This document shows, piece after piece, positions 47,017 to 54,261 of a stretch of 64,000 nt of DNA. This DNA is from UBA1847 sp942492205. GTDB taxonomy: Bacteria; Pseudomonadota; Gammaproteobacteria; Steroidobacterales; Woeseiaceae. Both the position numbers and the translations under genes were made by a program. A model generated the notes under the pieces. It was not told where the DNA came from. It worked only from the letters and a program-made list of their open reading frames with translations, and made no database searches. Positions within the stretch are counted from its first letter, which is position 1. The number at the start of each line of letters is the position of its first letter. The DNA is taken from positions 186,001-250,000 of the forward strand of contig CALODT010000003.1 in assembly GCA_942492205.1 (NCBI GenBank), given 5' to 3'.

Positions 47017-47703
47017 ATGAATGACGACTTCGACCTAATTGCGGAAATCCGTGAAGATCAGGGCAAAGGTGCGAGCCGCCGCCTGCGTCATCAGGGAAAA
47101 GTACCCGCAATTATCTATGGTGCAGGGCGCCCGCCACGTGCACTTCAATTTGACCATAACAAGGTCCTGAAGCAGCTTGAGAACGAGTCGTTCTACTCGA
47201 GCGTATTGAATATAAAGGTCGGCAATAAGAGCCAGGCCGCGATCCTGAAAGACATGCAGCGCCATCCGGCGAAGCCTCGCATCATGCACATGGATTTCCA
47301 GCGCATTGTCGAGGACCAGGAAATTCGTATGAACGTGCCGTTGCACTTCATCGGCGAAGACGTCGCACCAGGCGTCAAGACCGGTGGCGGCAGCGTTTCG
47401 CATCTTATGAACGAAGTCGAGATCGTCTGTCTGCCGCGCTATCTGCCCGAATACATCAATGTCGATGTCTCGGCGCTTGAGCTTGACGACATGCTCAGCC
47501 TGTCCGACCTGAAACTGCCGGAAGGTGTCGAGATACCGGCACTGGCTCAGGGTCCGGAGGCGGATCAGCCGGTTGTCAATATTCATGTCATCAAGGCCGC
47601 ACCGATTGAGGAAGAACTCGAGGAAGGCGCCGAGCCAGGCGAAGAGGGTTCCGCCGAGGTGCCGACCATCAGCGACGAAGCTGCCGGAGCGGACGAAGAC
47701 TAG
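47017..47703 (+). CDS. rplY: 50S ribosomal protein L25 (general stress protein CTC type)
   Basis: L25 binds 5S rRNA in the 50S subunit. The 228-aa form has the N-terminal L25 domain (LIAEIREDQGKGASRRLRHQ, VPAIIYGAGRPP, KDMQRHPAKPRIMHMDFQRI) and the C-terminal CTC domain (VPLHFIGEDVAPGVKTGGGS, LPRYLPEYINVDVSALELDD), ending in a long acidic tail (EELEEGAEPGEEGSAEVP). ATG 47017 follows GGAGAACAGTC. Position between prs and pth is conserved. A terminator follows directly. Confidence 0.97.
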   Translation: MNDDFDLIAEIREDQGKGASRRLRHQGKVPAIIYGAGRPPRALQFDHNKVLKQLENESFYSSVLNIKVGNKSQAAILKDMQRHPAKPRIMHMDFQRIVEDQEIRMNVPLHFIGEDVAPGVKTGGGSVSHLMNEVEIVCLPRYLPEYINVDVSALELDDMLSLSDLKLPEGVEIPALAQGPEADQPVVNIHVIKAAPIEEELEEGAEPGEEGSAEVPTISDEAAGADED

Positions 47704-47717
47704 TCTGCATCTTGCTG

Positions 47718-47755
47718 CGAACGAAAAGGCCGCCGCATGGCGGTCTTTTTGTTCG
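47718..47755 (+). terminator. Rho-independent terminator after rplY
   Basis: A CCGCC-GCAT-GGCGG hairpin is flanked by AAAAGG and CTTTTT and by outer complementary arms CGAAC/GTTCG, giving a long stem with a T run on both strands. It lies 15 bases after the rplY stop and separates prs-rplY from pth. Confidence 0.85.
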
Positions 47756-47928
47756 GTTGCTAGCCCAGCGTACGCACAAGACCGTGAAACGATCTTTGCA
47801 GGATTCACTGCGAGGCACCAGGAGCGCACTGTGGTCGTTCGACTGAAGCGACGAGTCGCGGTCACAGCACGCCCACAGCGCCGCTGCCCTTGCGGGTACA
47901 TAGGGGTGGGCTCTACCATTGCCACGCC

Positions 47929-48515
47929 ATGACCAACGAGATCCGCATCATCGCCGGCCTCGGTAATCCCGAGGAGCAGCACGAACGCACCCTGCACAAC
48001 GCCGGGTTCTGGTTCGTGGACGCGTTGGCGCGAAAATACGGCGGCGTCACTTCCGGTACGAGAAGAAATTTGATGCCGAAATCTGTCGCATCAACCTGCA
48101 CGGCGATGAGGTCTGGCTGGTGAAGCCGCAGAGTTTCATGAACCTGAGCGGCGGGCCGGTGCGGGGAATGCTGGATTACTATCGCCATCGCGTTGGCGAG
48201 CTTCTCGTAGCGCACGATGAGATCGACCTGCCGCCGGGAACTACGCGTTTCAAGAAAGGTGGCGGGCACGGCGGCCACAATGGCCTGCGCGACATCATCA
48301 GGCACTGCGGCGCGGACTTTGTGCGCCTGCGAATTGGTGTCGGCCATCCCGGTGAGAAGAGCAAGGTCACGAACTACGTGTTGAAGCGGGCATCCGGCGA
48401 TACCGAGGCGGAGATCATGAAGACCATTGACGAAGCGGTCGACGTCATGCCGACGCTCCTCGACAAGGGCCTGAACGCTGCAATGAAAGAACTGCATACG
48501 AGGGACGCCGACTAA
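47929..48515 (+). CDS. pth: Peptidyl-tRNA hydrolase, broken by one frameshift
   Basis: Pth recycles peptidyl-tRNA released from stalled ribosomes. The N-terminal part IIAGLGNPEEQHERTLHNAG (with the catalytic histidine) and FWFVDALARKYGG is in one frame. The rest (YEKKFDAEICRINLHGDEVW, KPQSFMNLSGGPVRGMLDYY, HDEIDLPPGTTRFKKGGGHG) is in another. One missing base near 48053-48056, in TTCCGG just before TACGAG, restores a single reading frame of normal length. Everything else is conserved, so a base-call error is the simplest reading. Confidence 0.9.
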
Positions 48516-48543
48516 TTCCCAGTCAGGCTCCGGAGACCAAGCG

Positions 48544-49635
48544 ATGGCAATAACCTGTGGCATCGTCGGCCTGCCCAACGTGGGCAAATCGACATTGTTC
48601 AATGCGCTCACCGCCGCGGAGATCGCGGCGGAAAACTACCCGTTCTGCACGATCGAGCCAAATGTCGGCGTCGTGCCCGTTCCCGACTTGCGCCTCAACA
48701 TTCTCGCCGACATTGTGAAGCCGCAAAAGATCCTGCCAACCACCATGGAGTTTGTGGATATAGCGGGACTGGTCGCAGGGGCCTCGAAAGGCGAGGGACT
48801 CGGCAACCAGTTTCTCGCCAACATTCGCGAGACCAATGCCATCGCGCACGTTGTGCGCTGTTTCGAAAACGACGACGTTACGCACGTATCGGGCAGCATT
48901 AACCCGCTCGACGATATTGAAACGATCAATACCGAACTCGCGCTGGCGGATCTCGAGTCTGTCGAGAAACAGTATGACAAGGCGTCACGCACGGCGAAGA
49001 CGGGCCAGAAAGACGCCATCGCCCATCGGGACGCCTTGCTCGGAATCAAGGAACACCTGGACGCGGGACTGCCTGTGCGGTCCCTCAAGACCAGCGACCT
49101 GCAAAAACAGATTCTGAAGAGTGTGCACCTGATTACGGCGAAACCCGTCATGTATGTCGCCAACGTCGACGAGAACGGTTTCGATGGTAATCCGCATCTT
49201 GATGCGGTGCGCGAATATGCGGCAAATGAGGGCGCCGAGGTGGTCGCCATCTGTGCCGCGATCGAAGCGGAAATTGCGCTACTGGACGAGGAGGACAAGG
49301 AGGTGTTTCTCGCGGACCTTGGTTTCGAAGAGCCCGGCTTGAATCGAGTTATTCGACACGGTTATTCGCTGTTGGGCCTGGAGACATTCTTCACGGCCGG
49401 TGAAAAAGAGGTGCGCGCGTGGACCACGAAGGTGGGAGCAAGTGCGCCGCAGGCGGCCGGTGAGATTCATACAGACTTCGAGAAGGGATTTATTCGCGCC
49501 GAGGTCATCTCTTACGACGACTTTGTGAGATACGGCGGGGAACACGGCGCCAGAGATGCCGGCAGGCTTCGGCTGGAAGGCAAGGACTACATCGTCCAGG
49601 AAGGCGACGTCATGCACTTCCGCTTCAACGTCTGA
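48544..49635 (+). CDS. ychF: Ribosome-binding ATPase YchF (Obg family)
   Basis: YchF is a P-loop ATPase of the translation factor class. The 363-aa protein has G1 GIVGLPNVGKSTLFNALT, G3 VDIAGLVAGASKGEGLGNQF, the non-canonical G4 typical of ATP specificity (YVANVDENGF), and the C-terminal TGS domain LETFFTAGEKEVRAWTTKVG through AEVISYDDFVRYGG. It starts 28 bases after pth. Length is normal. Confidence 0.97.
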   Translation: MAITCGIVGLPNVGKSTLFNALTAAEIAAENYPFCTIEPNVGVVPVPDLRLNILADIVKPQKILPTTMEFVDIAGLVAGASKGEGLGNQFLANIRETNAIAHVVRCFENDDVTHVSGSINPLDDIETINTELALADLESVEKQYDKASRTAKTGQKDAIAHRDALLGIKEHLDAGLPVRSLKTSDLQKQILKSVHLITAKPVMYVANVDENGFDGNPHLDAVREYAANEGAEVVAICAAIEAEIALLDEEDKEVFLADLGFEEPGLNRVIRHGYSLLGLETFFTAGEKEVRAWTTKVGASAPQAAGEIHTDFEKGFIRAEVISYDDFVRYGGEHGARDAGRLRLEGKDYIVQEGDVMHFRFNV

Positions 49636-49687
49636 CTCTTTCACGGCGGCAGCGTGTGCGCGATTCGCGAACAGTCTGCGCCGCAGA

Positions 49688-50317
49688 TTATCTCTTTTTG
49701 TGCATTCCGAAGGACGGCAACGACCAGTCGTAGACAATCGCCAGCGCCCGCAGCGTGAAGCCGGCGGCGACCGCGATGAGCAGCGACAGCTGTTCGACCA
49801 GGCCGATGTTGTCAGCAATGACATAGGCAACTGATGCGATGAACGCCGCGGTCGCATAAATCTCCCGCGACAGAATCAGCGGTATCTCATTGCAAATGAT
49901 GTCACGAATCATGCCGCCCGTTACCGCTGTCGTAACACCGAGCATAATTGCGACGAGTGCGCCGGTATCGTGCTGCAGACAGATTTCCGTACCGAGTGCG
50001 GCGAACAATGCAAGTCCCAGAGCGTCCATCCAGACGAGGATCTGGCGGCGCGAGCCGGGCTTGTAGGAGGTGAAGTAGACGATGAGTGCGGCGATGATGG
50101 CGACCGCAACGTAACGGTTGTCGCTGACCCAGAAAACCGGCACCCGATCGATAATGATGTCGCGGACCGTACCGCCGCCGACGGCCGGCATCAGCGCCAG
50201 AACACAGTAGCCGAATATGTCCATGTTCTTGCGTGACGCAGCCAGCGCGCCACTGACGGCGAAAGCTGCCGTGCCAGCCATTTCGAGGATATAGACGAGG
50301 CTCAAGTCCATCGTCAC
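49688..50317 (-). CDS. TRIC-type (UPF0126) membrane protein
   Basis: The 209-aa protein has about seven membrane helices in two homologous halves, each carrying the family motif: ALMPAVGGGTVRDIIIDRVP and TTAVTGGMIRDIICNEIPLI. These are the glycine-rich pore motifs of bacterial trimeric intracellular cation (TRIC) channels; E. coli relatives are YicG/YadS. A role in monovalent cation flux is known for some homologues. GTG 50317 or ATG 50311 may be the start. It converges on ychF. Confidence 0.9.
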   Translation of the reverse strand: MTMDLSLVYILEMAGTAAFAVSGALAASRKNMDIFGYCVLALMPAVGGGTVRDIIIDRVPVFWVSDNRYVAVAIIAALIVYFTSYKPGSRRQILVWMDALGLALFAALGTEICLQHDTGALVAIMLGVTTAVTGGMIRDIICNEIPLILSREIYATAAFIASVAYVIADNIGLVEQLSLLIAVAAGFTLRALAIVYDWSLPSFGMHKKR

Positions 50318-50502
50318 CGACTGTACCGGAATTGATGCCCGAACGTGTCCTGATTGCCTTGACAGTCAGGGGCAGCTTCAGGAGAATCTGCCGCCCTCGC
50401 CGGGGCGTTCGGCAGGCGCCCCGAAGGGGCGAGAGTCGGCCCAGGCCGGCTCGAGTCAATTCCACCCATCGGATAGATGGGTAGAATGAGAGAAATGTAC
50501 TT

Positions 50503-50560
50503 GGTGATGTAGCTCAGATGGTTAGAGCGGCGGACTCATAACCCGCAGGTCGGTGGTTCA
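50503..50560 (+). pseudogene. tRNA-Met 5' fragment, copy 1
   Basis: The first 58 bases of tRNA-Met are present: acceptor 5' strand, D-arm, full anticodon arm with CAT, variable loop and T-stem 5' strand, ending inside the T-loop at TTCA. The remainder is replaced by a hairpin beginning CAAAATGC. It cannot fold as a normal tRNA because the 3' acceptor strand is missing. Confidence 0.9.
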
Positions 50561-50677
50561 CAAAATGCGGCAGCATTTTGGACGCCGCAGGCGCCCCGAA
50601 GGGGCGAGAGCCGGCCCAGGCCGGCTCGAGTCAATTCCACCCATCGGATAGATGGGTAGAATGAGAGAAATGTACTT

Positions 50678-50735
50678 GGTGATGTAGCTCAGATGGTTAG
50701 AGCGGCGGACTCATAACCCGCAGGTCGGTGGTTCA
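50678..50735 (+). pseudogene. tRNA-Met 5' fragment, copy 2
   Basis: Identical 58-base fragment, 175 bases after copy 1, cut at the same T-loop position. The hairpin preceding it in the unit has the perfect form GAGCCGGC-CCAG-GCCGGCTC, while other copies have T in place of the fourth base. Confidence 0.9.
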
Positions 50736-50852
50736 CAAAATGCGGCAGCATTTTGGACGCCGCAGGCGCCCCGAAGGGGCGAGAGTCGGCCCAGGCCGGC
50801 TCGAGTCAATTCCACCCATCGGATAGATGGGTAGAATGAGAGAAATGTACTT

Positions 50853-50910
50853 GGTGATGTAGCTCAGATGGTTAGAGCGGCGGACTCATAACCCGCAGGT
50901 CGGTGGTTCA
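50853..50910 (+). pseudogene. tRNA-Met 5' fragment, copy 3
   Basis: Identical fragment with the same cut point. The hairpin after this copy reads AAAATGCGTCAGCATTTT, with a loop change (T for G) unique to this unit. Confidence 0.9.
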
Positions 50911-51027
50911 CAAAATGCGTCAGCATTTTGGACGCCGCAGGCGCCCCGAAGGGGCGAGAGTCGGCCCAGGCCGGCTCGAGTCAATTCCACCCATCGGATA
51001 GATGGGTAGAATGAGAGAAATGTACTT

Positions 51028-51085
51028 GGTGATGTAGCTCAGATGGTTAGAGCGGCGGACTCATAACCCGCAGGTCGGTGGTTCA
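51028..51085 (+). pseudogene. tRNA-Met 5' fragment, copy 4
   Basis: Identical fragment, same cut point, followed by the common hairpin and then by the unit that leads into the intact tRNA. Confidence 0.9.
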
Positions 51086-51202
51086 CAAAATGCGGCAGCA
51101 TTTTGGACGCCGCAGGCGCCCCGAAGGGGCGAGAGTCGGCCCAGGCCGGCTCGAGTCAATTCCACCCATCGCATAGATGGGTAGAATGAGAGAAATGTAC
51201 TT

Positions 51203-51279
51203 GGTGATGTAGCTCAGATGGTTAGAGCGGCGGACTCATAACCCGCAGGTCGGTGGTTCAATTCCACCCATCACCACCA
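51203..51279 (+). tRNA. tRNA-Met (anticodon CAT), intact
   Basis: A 77-base tRNA: acceptor GGTGATG pairs with CATCACC, discriminator A, CCA encoded; anticodon stem CGGAC...with loop CTCATAA; T-arm GGTGG-TTCAATT-CCACC. It is the last copy of the tandem array and the only complete one. The CAT anticodon with an elongator-like body suggests tRNA-Met(e); tRNA-Ile2, whose C34 is modified to lysidine, is an alternative that sequence alone does not exclude. A terminator follows. Confidence 0.93.
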
Positions 51280-51288
51280 AACAGGAAA

Positions 51289-51314
51289 GGGCACCCCTTG
51301 CGGGTGCCCTTTTT
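51289..51314 (+). terminator. Rho-independent terminator after tRNA-Met
   Basis: GGGCACCC and GGGTGCCC form a perfect 8-base stem with a CTTGC loop, followed by TTTTT. It lies 10 bases after the tRNA CCA end. Confidence 0.93.
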
Positions 51315-51452
51315 GCTTGACCCTTCCTCAAGTACTTGATTCCGCGAGGATCTAAGTACATCCACGAATGGCTGCTGGTAGAACGCTCCTGAGACTATAG
51401 TGCCATCGGCGCATACCACCGTGCGCCAAAGCAAAGCAGGAGGGAAACGGCC

Positions 51453-52055
51453 ATGCGCCTGTTGTCACGCACCGTTCTCGCAATTTTTCTATTATTGCTA
51501 GCGACCTCTGCGATCGCCGGCGATTTCCAGAAGGGCTGGAAAGCCTATAGCTCCACCGACTATGCAACGGCATTAGCCGAGTGGCAGGATCTCGCCGAAG
51601 CGGGTGACGCCGATGCCTGTTACGGCATGGGATTGCTGTATGGCAACGGTTTTGGTGTCGACCTGAATGACGACATGGCGCTGAAGTACTACCTGATTGC
51701 GGCCGAGAAAGGGCATGCGGAAGCGCAGTACAGCCTGGGTATCATGCATCAGAACGGGTGGGGCGTTCCTATTGACGAAGAAGAGGGCATCAAGTGGTAC
51801 ACGCTTGCGGCCGATCAGGCGGTTGTCGGCGCTCACCTGGCGCTTGGCCGCGTGTACGCGATGGATTTCTCAGAGAAGTTCGACGCGGTGGAAGCCTACA
51901 AATGGTTCGGCCTTGCTGCAAAGGGTGGTGACCTGGACGCGAAATCGAAGGTCGAGTTCCTGGCATCCAGGATGACACCCGAGCAGATCTCAGACGCTGA
52001 AAGCCGTATCAATGCCTGGATGAGCAGCCACCGGGAACTCGTTGCCGACTGGTAA
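51453..52055 (+). CDS. Secreted Sel1-repeat protein
   Basis: The 200-aa protein has a signal peptide (TVLAIFLLLLATSAIAGDFQ) and at least three Sel1-type repeats: DADACYGMGLLYGNGFGVDL, HAEAQYSLGIMHQNGWGVPI and VGAHLALGRVYAMD. Such proteins act as periplasmic scaffolds, but the partner is unknown. ATG 51453 follows GGAGGGAAACGGCC. It converges on maiA. Confidence 0.88.
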   Translation: MRLLSRTVLAIFLLLLATSAIAGDFQKGWKAYSSTDYATALAEWQDLAEAGDADACYGMGLLYGNGFGVDLNDDMALKYYLIAAEKGHAEAQYSLGIMHQNGWGVPIDEEEGIKWYTLAADQAVVGAHLALGRVYAMDFSEKFDAVEAYKWFGLAAKGGDLDAKSKVEFLASRMTPEQISDAESRINAWMSSHRELVADW

Positions 52056-52069
52056 CAGCAATCCAAGTC

Positions 52070-52708
52070 TCAAGAAGCGTCCGCTTGCATGTCGGGCGCT
52101 GCTTTCTTGAAGGCGGGTAGTTCGTTGCAATTGTCAACGATGTTCACCAGCCTTGGGAATCGATCGACAGGCACTTCGAAACGCCGCGCGTTATACATCT
52201 GCGGAACCAGCAACACGTCGGCCAGCGTTACTGAGTCACCCATGACGTAAGGGCCGTCACCGGAAAGCGCCTCCAGAGAGCCGAAGCCTTCGTGAACCCA
52301 GTGAACATACCAGTCCCTTGCAGCTTGTTTGCTCGCGTCAAGTTCGTTGCTGAGGTACAGCTGCACACGCAGATTGTTCAACGGATGAATATCGCAGGCG
52401 ATGAGATTGCAGAAGGCACGCACGCGGCTGCGCGCGGGCTCAACGTCCGGTAACAACGGGGTTTCGGGATAGGTCTCCTCGAGGTATTCGAGAATCGCCA
52501 TCGACTGCGCAATACCCAGATCGCCATCCTGCAGAAAGGGCACGAGCATTTGCGGGTTTATCGCCCGATACGCGTCGGCGCGGTGTTCCGACACACCGGG
52601 CAGCAGGGAAACCGTTTCGATTTCGTAGGGCAGGCTTTTCAGGTTCAGCGCGATACGCACGCGATAGGCGGCCGACGAGCGCCAGTAGCTGTAGAGTCGA
52701 ATCGACAC
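52070..52708 (-). CDS. maiA: Maleylacetoacetate isomerase (zeta glutathione transferase)
   Basis: The enzyme isomerises maleylacetoacetate to fumarylacetoacetate with glutathione. The 212-aa protein has the zeta-class motif YSYWRSSAAYRVRIALNLK at residues 6-24, the glutathione-binding INPQMLVPFLQDGDLGIAQS, and C-terminal YVMGDSVTLADVLLVPQMYN. It starts one base after fahA ends, so both belong to the tyrosine/homogentisate operon. Confidence 0.95.
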   Translation of the reverse strand: MSIRLYSYWRSSAAYRVRIALNLKSLPYEIETVSLLPGVSEHRADAYRAINPQMLVPFLQDGDLGIAQSMAILEYLEETYPETPLLPDVEPARSRVRAFCNLIACDIHPLNNLRVQLYLSNELDASKQAARDWYVHWVHEGFGSLEALSGDGPYVMGDSVTLADVLLVPQMYNARRFEVPVDRFPRLVNIVDNCNELPAFKKAAPDMQADAS

Positions 52709-53707
52709 TCAATACTTCTCGACGACCTGGTCGATCGCACCAAAAATCGATGCGCCCTGCATATCGTGCATCTCGATGCGAATACGGTCACCGAATCCCA
52801 TGAATGGTGTTGCAGGCTTGCCCGCGTTGATTGTCTCGATCGTGCGGATCTCGGCAATGCAGGAATATCCCACGCCGCCTTCCGAGATGGGTTTTCCAGG
52901 GCCGCCATCGAGCTTGTTCGACACGGTGCCCGAGCCGATCAGGGCCCCGGCCCCCAGCGGCCGAGTCCTGGCCGCGTGCGCAACGAGCTGACCGAAATCG
53001 AAAGTCATGTCGACGCCGGCATTCGGTCTGCCGAACGGCTGCCCATTGAGTGTCGACAGCAGTGGCAGGTGCACCTTCCCATCCATCCATGCGTCGCCGA
53101 GTTCATCCGGCGTGACAGCGACCGGCGAAAAAGCGCTCGATGGTTTCGACTGGAAAAAACCGAAACCCTTGGCGAGTTCGCCGGGGATCAGGTTTCTCAG
53201 CGACACGTCGTTAACCAGCATCAGCAACTGAATATGCTTGATCGCTTCCGTCGCCGACACGCCCATGGGCACGTCGTCGGTTACAACGACAATCTCGGCT
53301 TCGAAGTCGATACCCCAGGCTTCATCGCCAACCGGGATATTCTCGCGCGGTCCAATGAACGCATCAGAGCCACCCTGGTAGATCAAAGGGTCCGTCCAGA
53401 ACGTTGCCGGCATTTCGGCACCGCGAGCTTTGCGAACCAGTTCGACGTGATTGACGTACGCTGACCCGTCGGCCCACTGATACGCGCGGGGCAGCGGTGA
53501 TGCGCAGGCGGCCTCGTCGAACGGCGAGCCTTCTCCGGCGTCGAGTCTTGCGGCGAGGTCCTGCAGTCCTGGCCGCACAGACGTCCAGTTGTCGAGCGCC
53601 GACTGCAGCGTGGCGGCCACGTCATCGGCTGGCAGATACCGCTTGAGATTCGTCGATACGACGACCAGTCGGCCGTCACGGCCGTGCTTTAGTGATGCAA
53701 GTTTCAT
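52709..53707 (-). CDS. Fumarylacetoacetase-family hydrolase
   Basis: The 332-aa protein belongs to the fumarylacetoacetate hydrolase fold, with the metal-binding GIDFEAEIVVVTDDVP and the conserved SKLDGGPGKPISEGGVGYSC-like C-terminal segment. It should split fumarylacetoacetate to fumarate and acetoacetate, the last step of tyrosine breakdown, given its position between hpd and maiA. It is shorter than the mammalian type (about 420 aa) and similar to the bacterial short type. Its start overlaps the VOC gene stop (ATGA). Confidence 0.88.
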   Translation of the reverse strand: MKLASLKHGRDGRLVVVSTNLKRYLPADDVAATLQSALDNWTSVRPGLQDLAARLDAGEGSPFDEAACASPLPRAYQWADGSAYVNHVELVRKARGAEMPATFWTDPLIYQGGSDAFIGPRENIPVGDEAWGIDFEAEIVVVTDDVPMGVSATEAIKHIQLLMLVNDVSLRNLIPGELAKGFGFFQSKPSSAFSPVAVTPDELGDAWMDGKVHLPLLSTLNGQPFGRPNAGVDMTFDFGQLVAHAARTRPLGAGALIGSGTVSNKLDGGPGKPISEGGVGYSCIAEIRTIETINAGKPATPFMGFGDRIRIEMHDMQGASIFGAIDQVVEKY

Positions 53708-54249
53708 TCTCCGTCGCCCCTGAATTCGAGTTCATGCAGCCACGCCGCGTGGCGAGGTGCTTTCTTGGTTGTGCTCCATTCTTCGAGCATGGCCGGTGCC
53801 ACGCGTTTCAATTCGTCGATCTGCTCCTGCGTATGTGTGTTCGCGACCAGTTCCAGGCGATGACCGTTGGGATCGAAAAAATAGATCGACTGGAAGATCC
53901 CGTGATTGGTCGGGCCTATGACGTCGATACCCTCACTCTCGACGTGCTGTTTCGCGGCGAGCAGGGCGTCGTAGCTCTCGACCTCAAACGCAATGTGCTG
54001 CACCCAGGCAGGCGTGTTGCGATCACGGTCCATGTCAGGCCGGGTAGGCAGCTCGAAGAAGGCAATGACATTGCCCATGCCGCAATCGAGAAACACGTGC
54101 ATGTAGGGGTCCGGTTCCTTGGTCGATGGCACCTGGTCTTCGGCAAAAGCGACCGTGAACTCCATGTTCAGAACGCGCTGATAGAATTGCACGGTCTCTT
54201 TCGCATCCTTGCAGCGATAGGCGACGTGGTGAATACGTTTGAGGTTCAT
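53704..54249 (-). CDS. VOC-family (glyoxalase/dioxygenase-like) protein
   Basis: The 181-aa protein starts MNLKRIHHVAYRCKDAKETV and has paired VOC motifs: the metal histidine in RIHHVAYR, WVQHIAFEVESYDALLAAK and the glutamate region FFDPNGHRLELVANTH. Metal ligands are therefore present. The substrate is unknown; location between hpd and fahA suggests a role in aromatic catabolism, perhaps as an extradiol-type dioxygenase or lyase. It is 12 bases downstream of hpd. Confidence 0.85.
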   Translation of the reverse strand: MNLKRIHHVAYRCKDAKETVQFYQRVLNMEFTVAFAEDQVPSTKEPDPYMHVFLDCGMGNVIAFFELPTRPDMDRDRNTPAWVQHIAFEVESYDALLAAKQHVESEGIDVIGPTNHGIFQSIYFFDPNGHRLELVANTHTQEQIDELKRVAPAMLEEWSTTKKAPRHAAWLHELEFRGDGE

Positions 54250-54261
54250 TGCTCGCTCCTG

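Larger units (their letters stand above)
50412..51279 (+). repeat. Tandem array of 175-bp units built on tRNA-Met
   Basis: Unit starts are 50412, 50587, 50762, 50937 and 51112; the first four are full 175-bp units and the last ends in the intact tRNA. Each unit holds, in order: hairpin CGCCCCGAAGGGGCG; hairpin GAGTCGGC-CCAG-GCCGGCTC; a 15-base copy of the tRNA 3' part (TCAATTCCACCCATC); the hairpin CCCATC-GGATA-GATGGG; a TAGAAT promoter-like box; and a tRNA-Met 5' part. In the four fragment units a hairpin CAAAATGC-GGCA-GCATTTTG follows. Units differ by single bases (50611 c for t, 50920 t for g, 51172 c for g), arguing against a pure copy artefact. Confidence 0.95.

Noticed and set aside
50412..51279. 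CRISPR array
   Set aside because: The period is 175 bases and units are near identical with no unique spacers; the content is tRNA sequence and hairpins.
51028..51279. Split or permuted tRNA gene that is spliced to maturity
   Set aside because: Joining the 5' fragment to the following 15-mer still leaves an acceptor 3' strand of only CATC, mismatched to GGTGATG, so a functional tRNA would not form.
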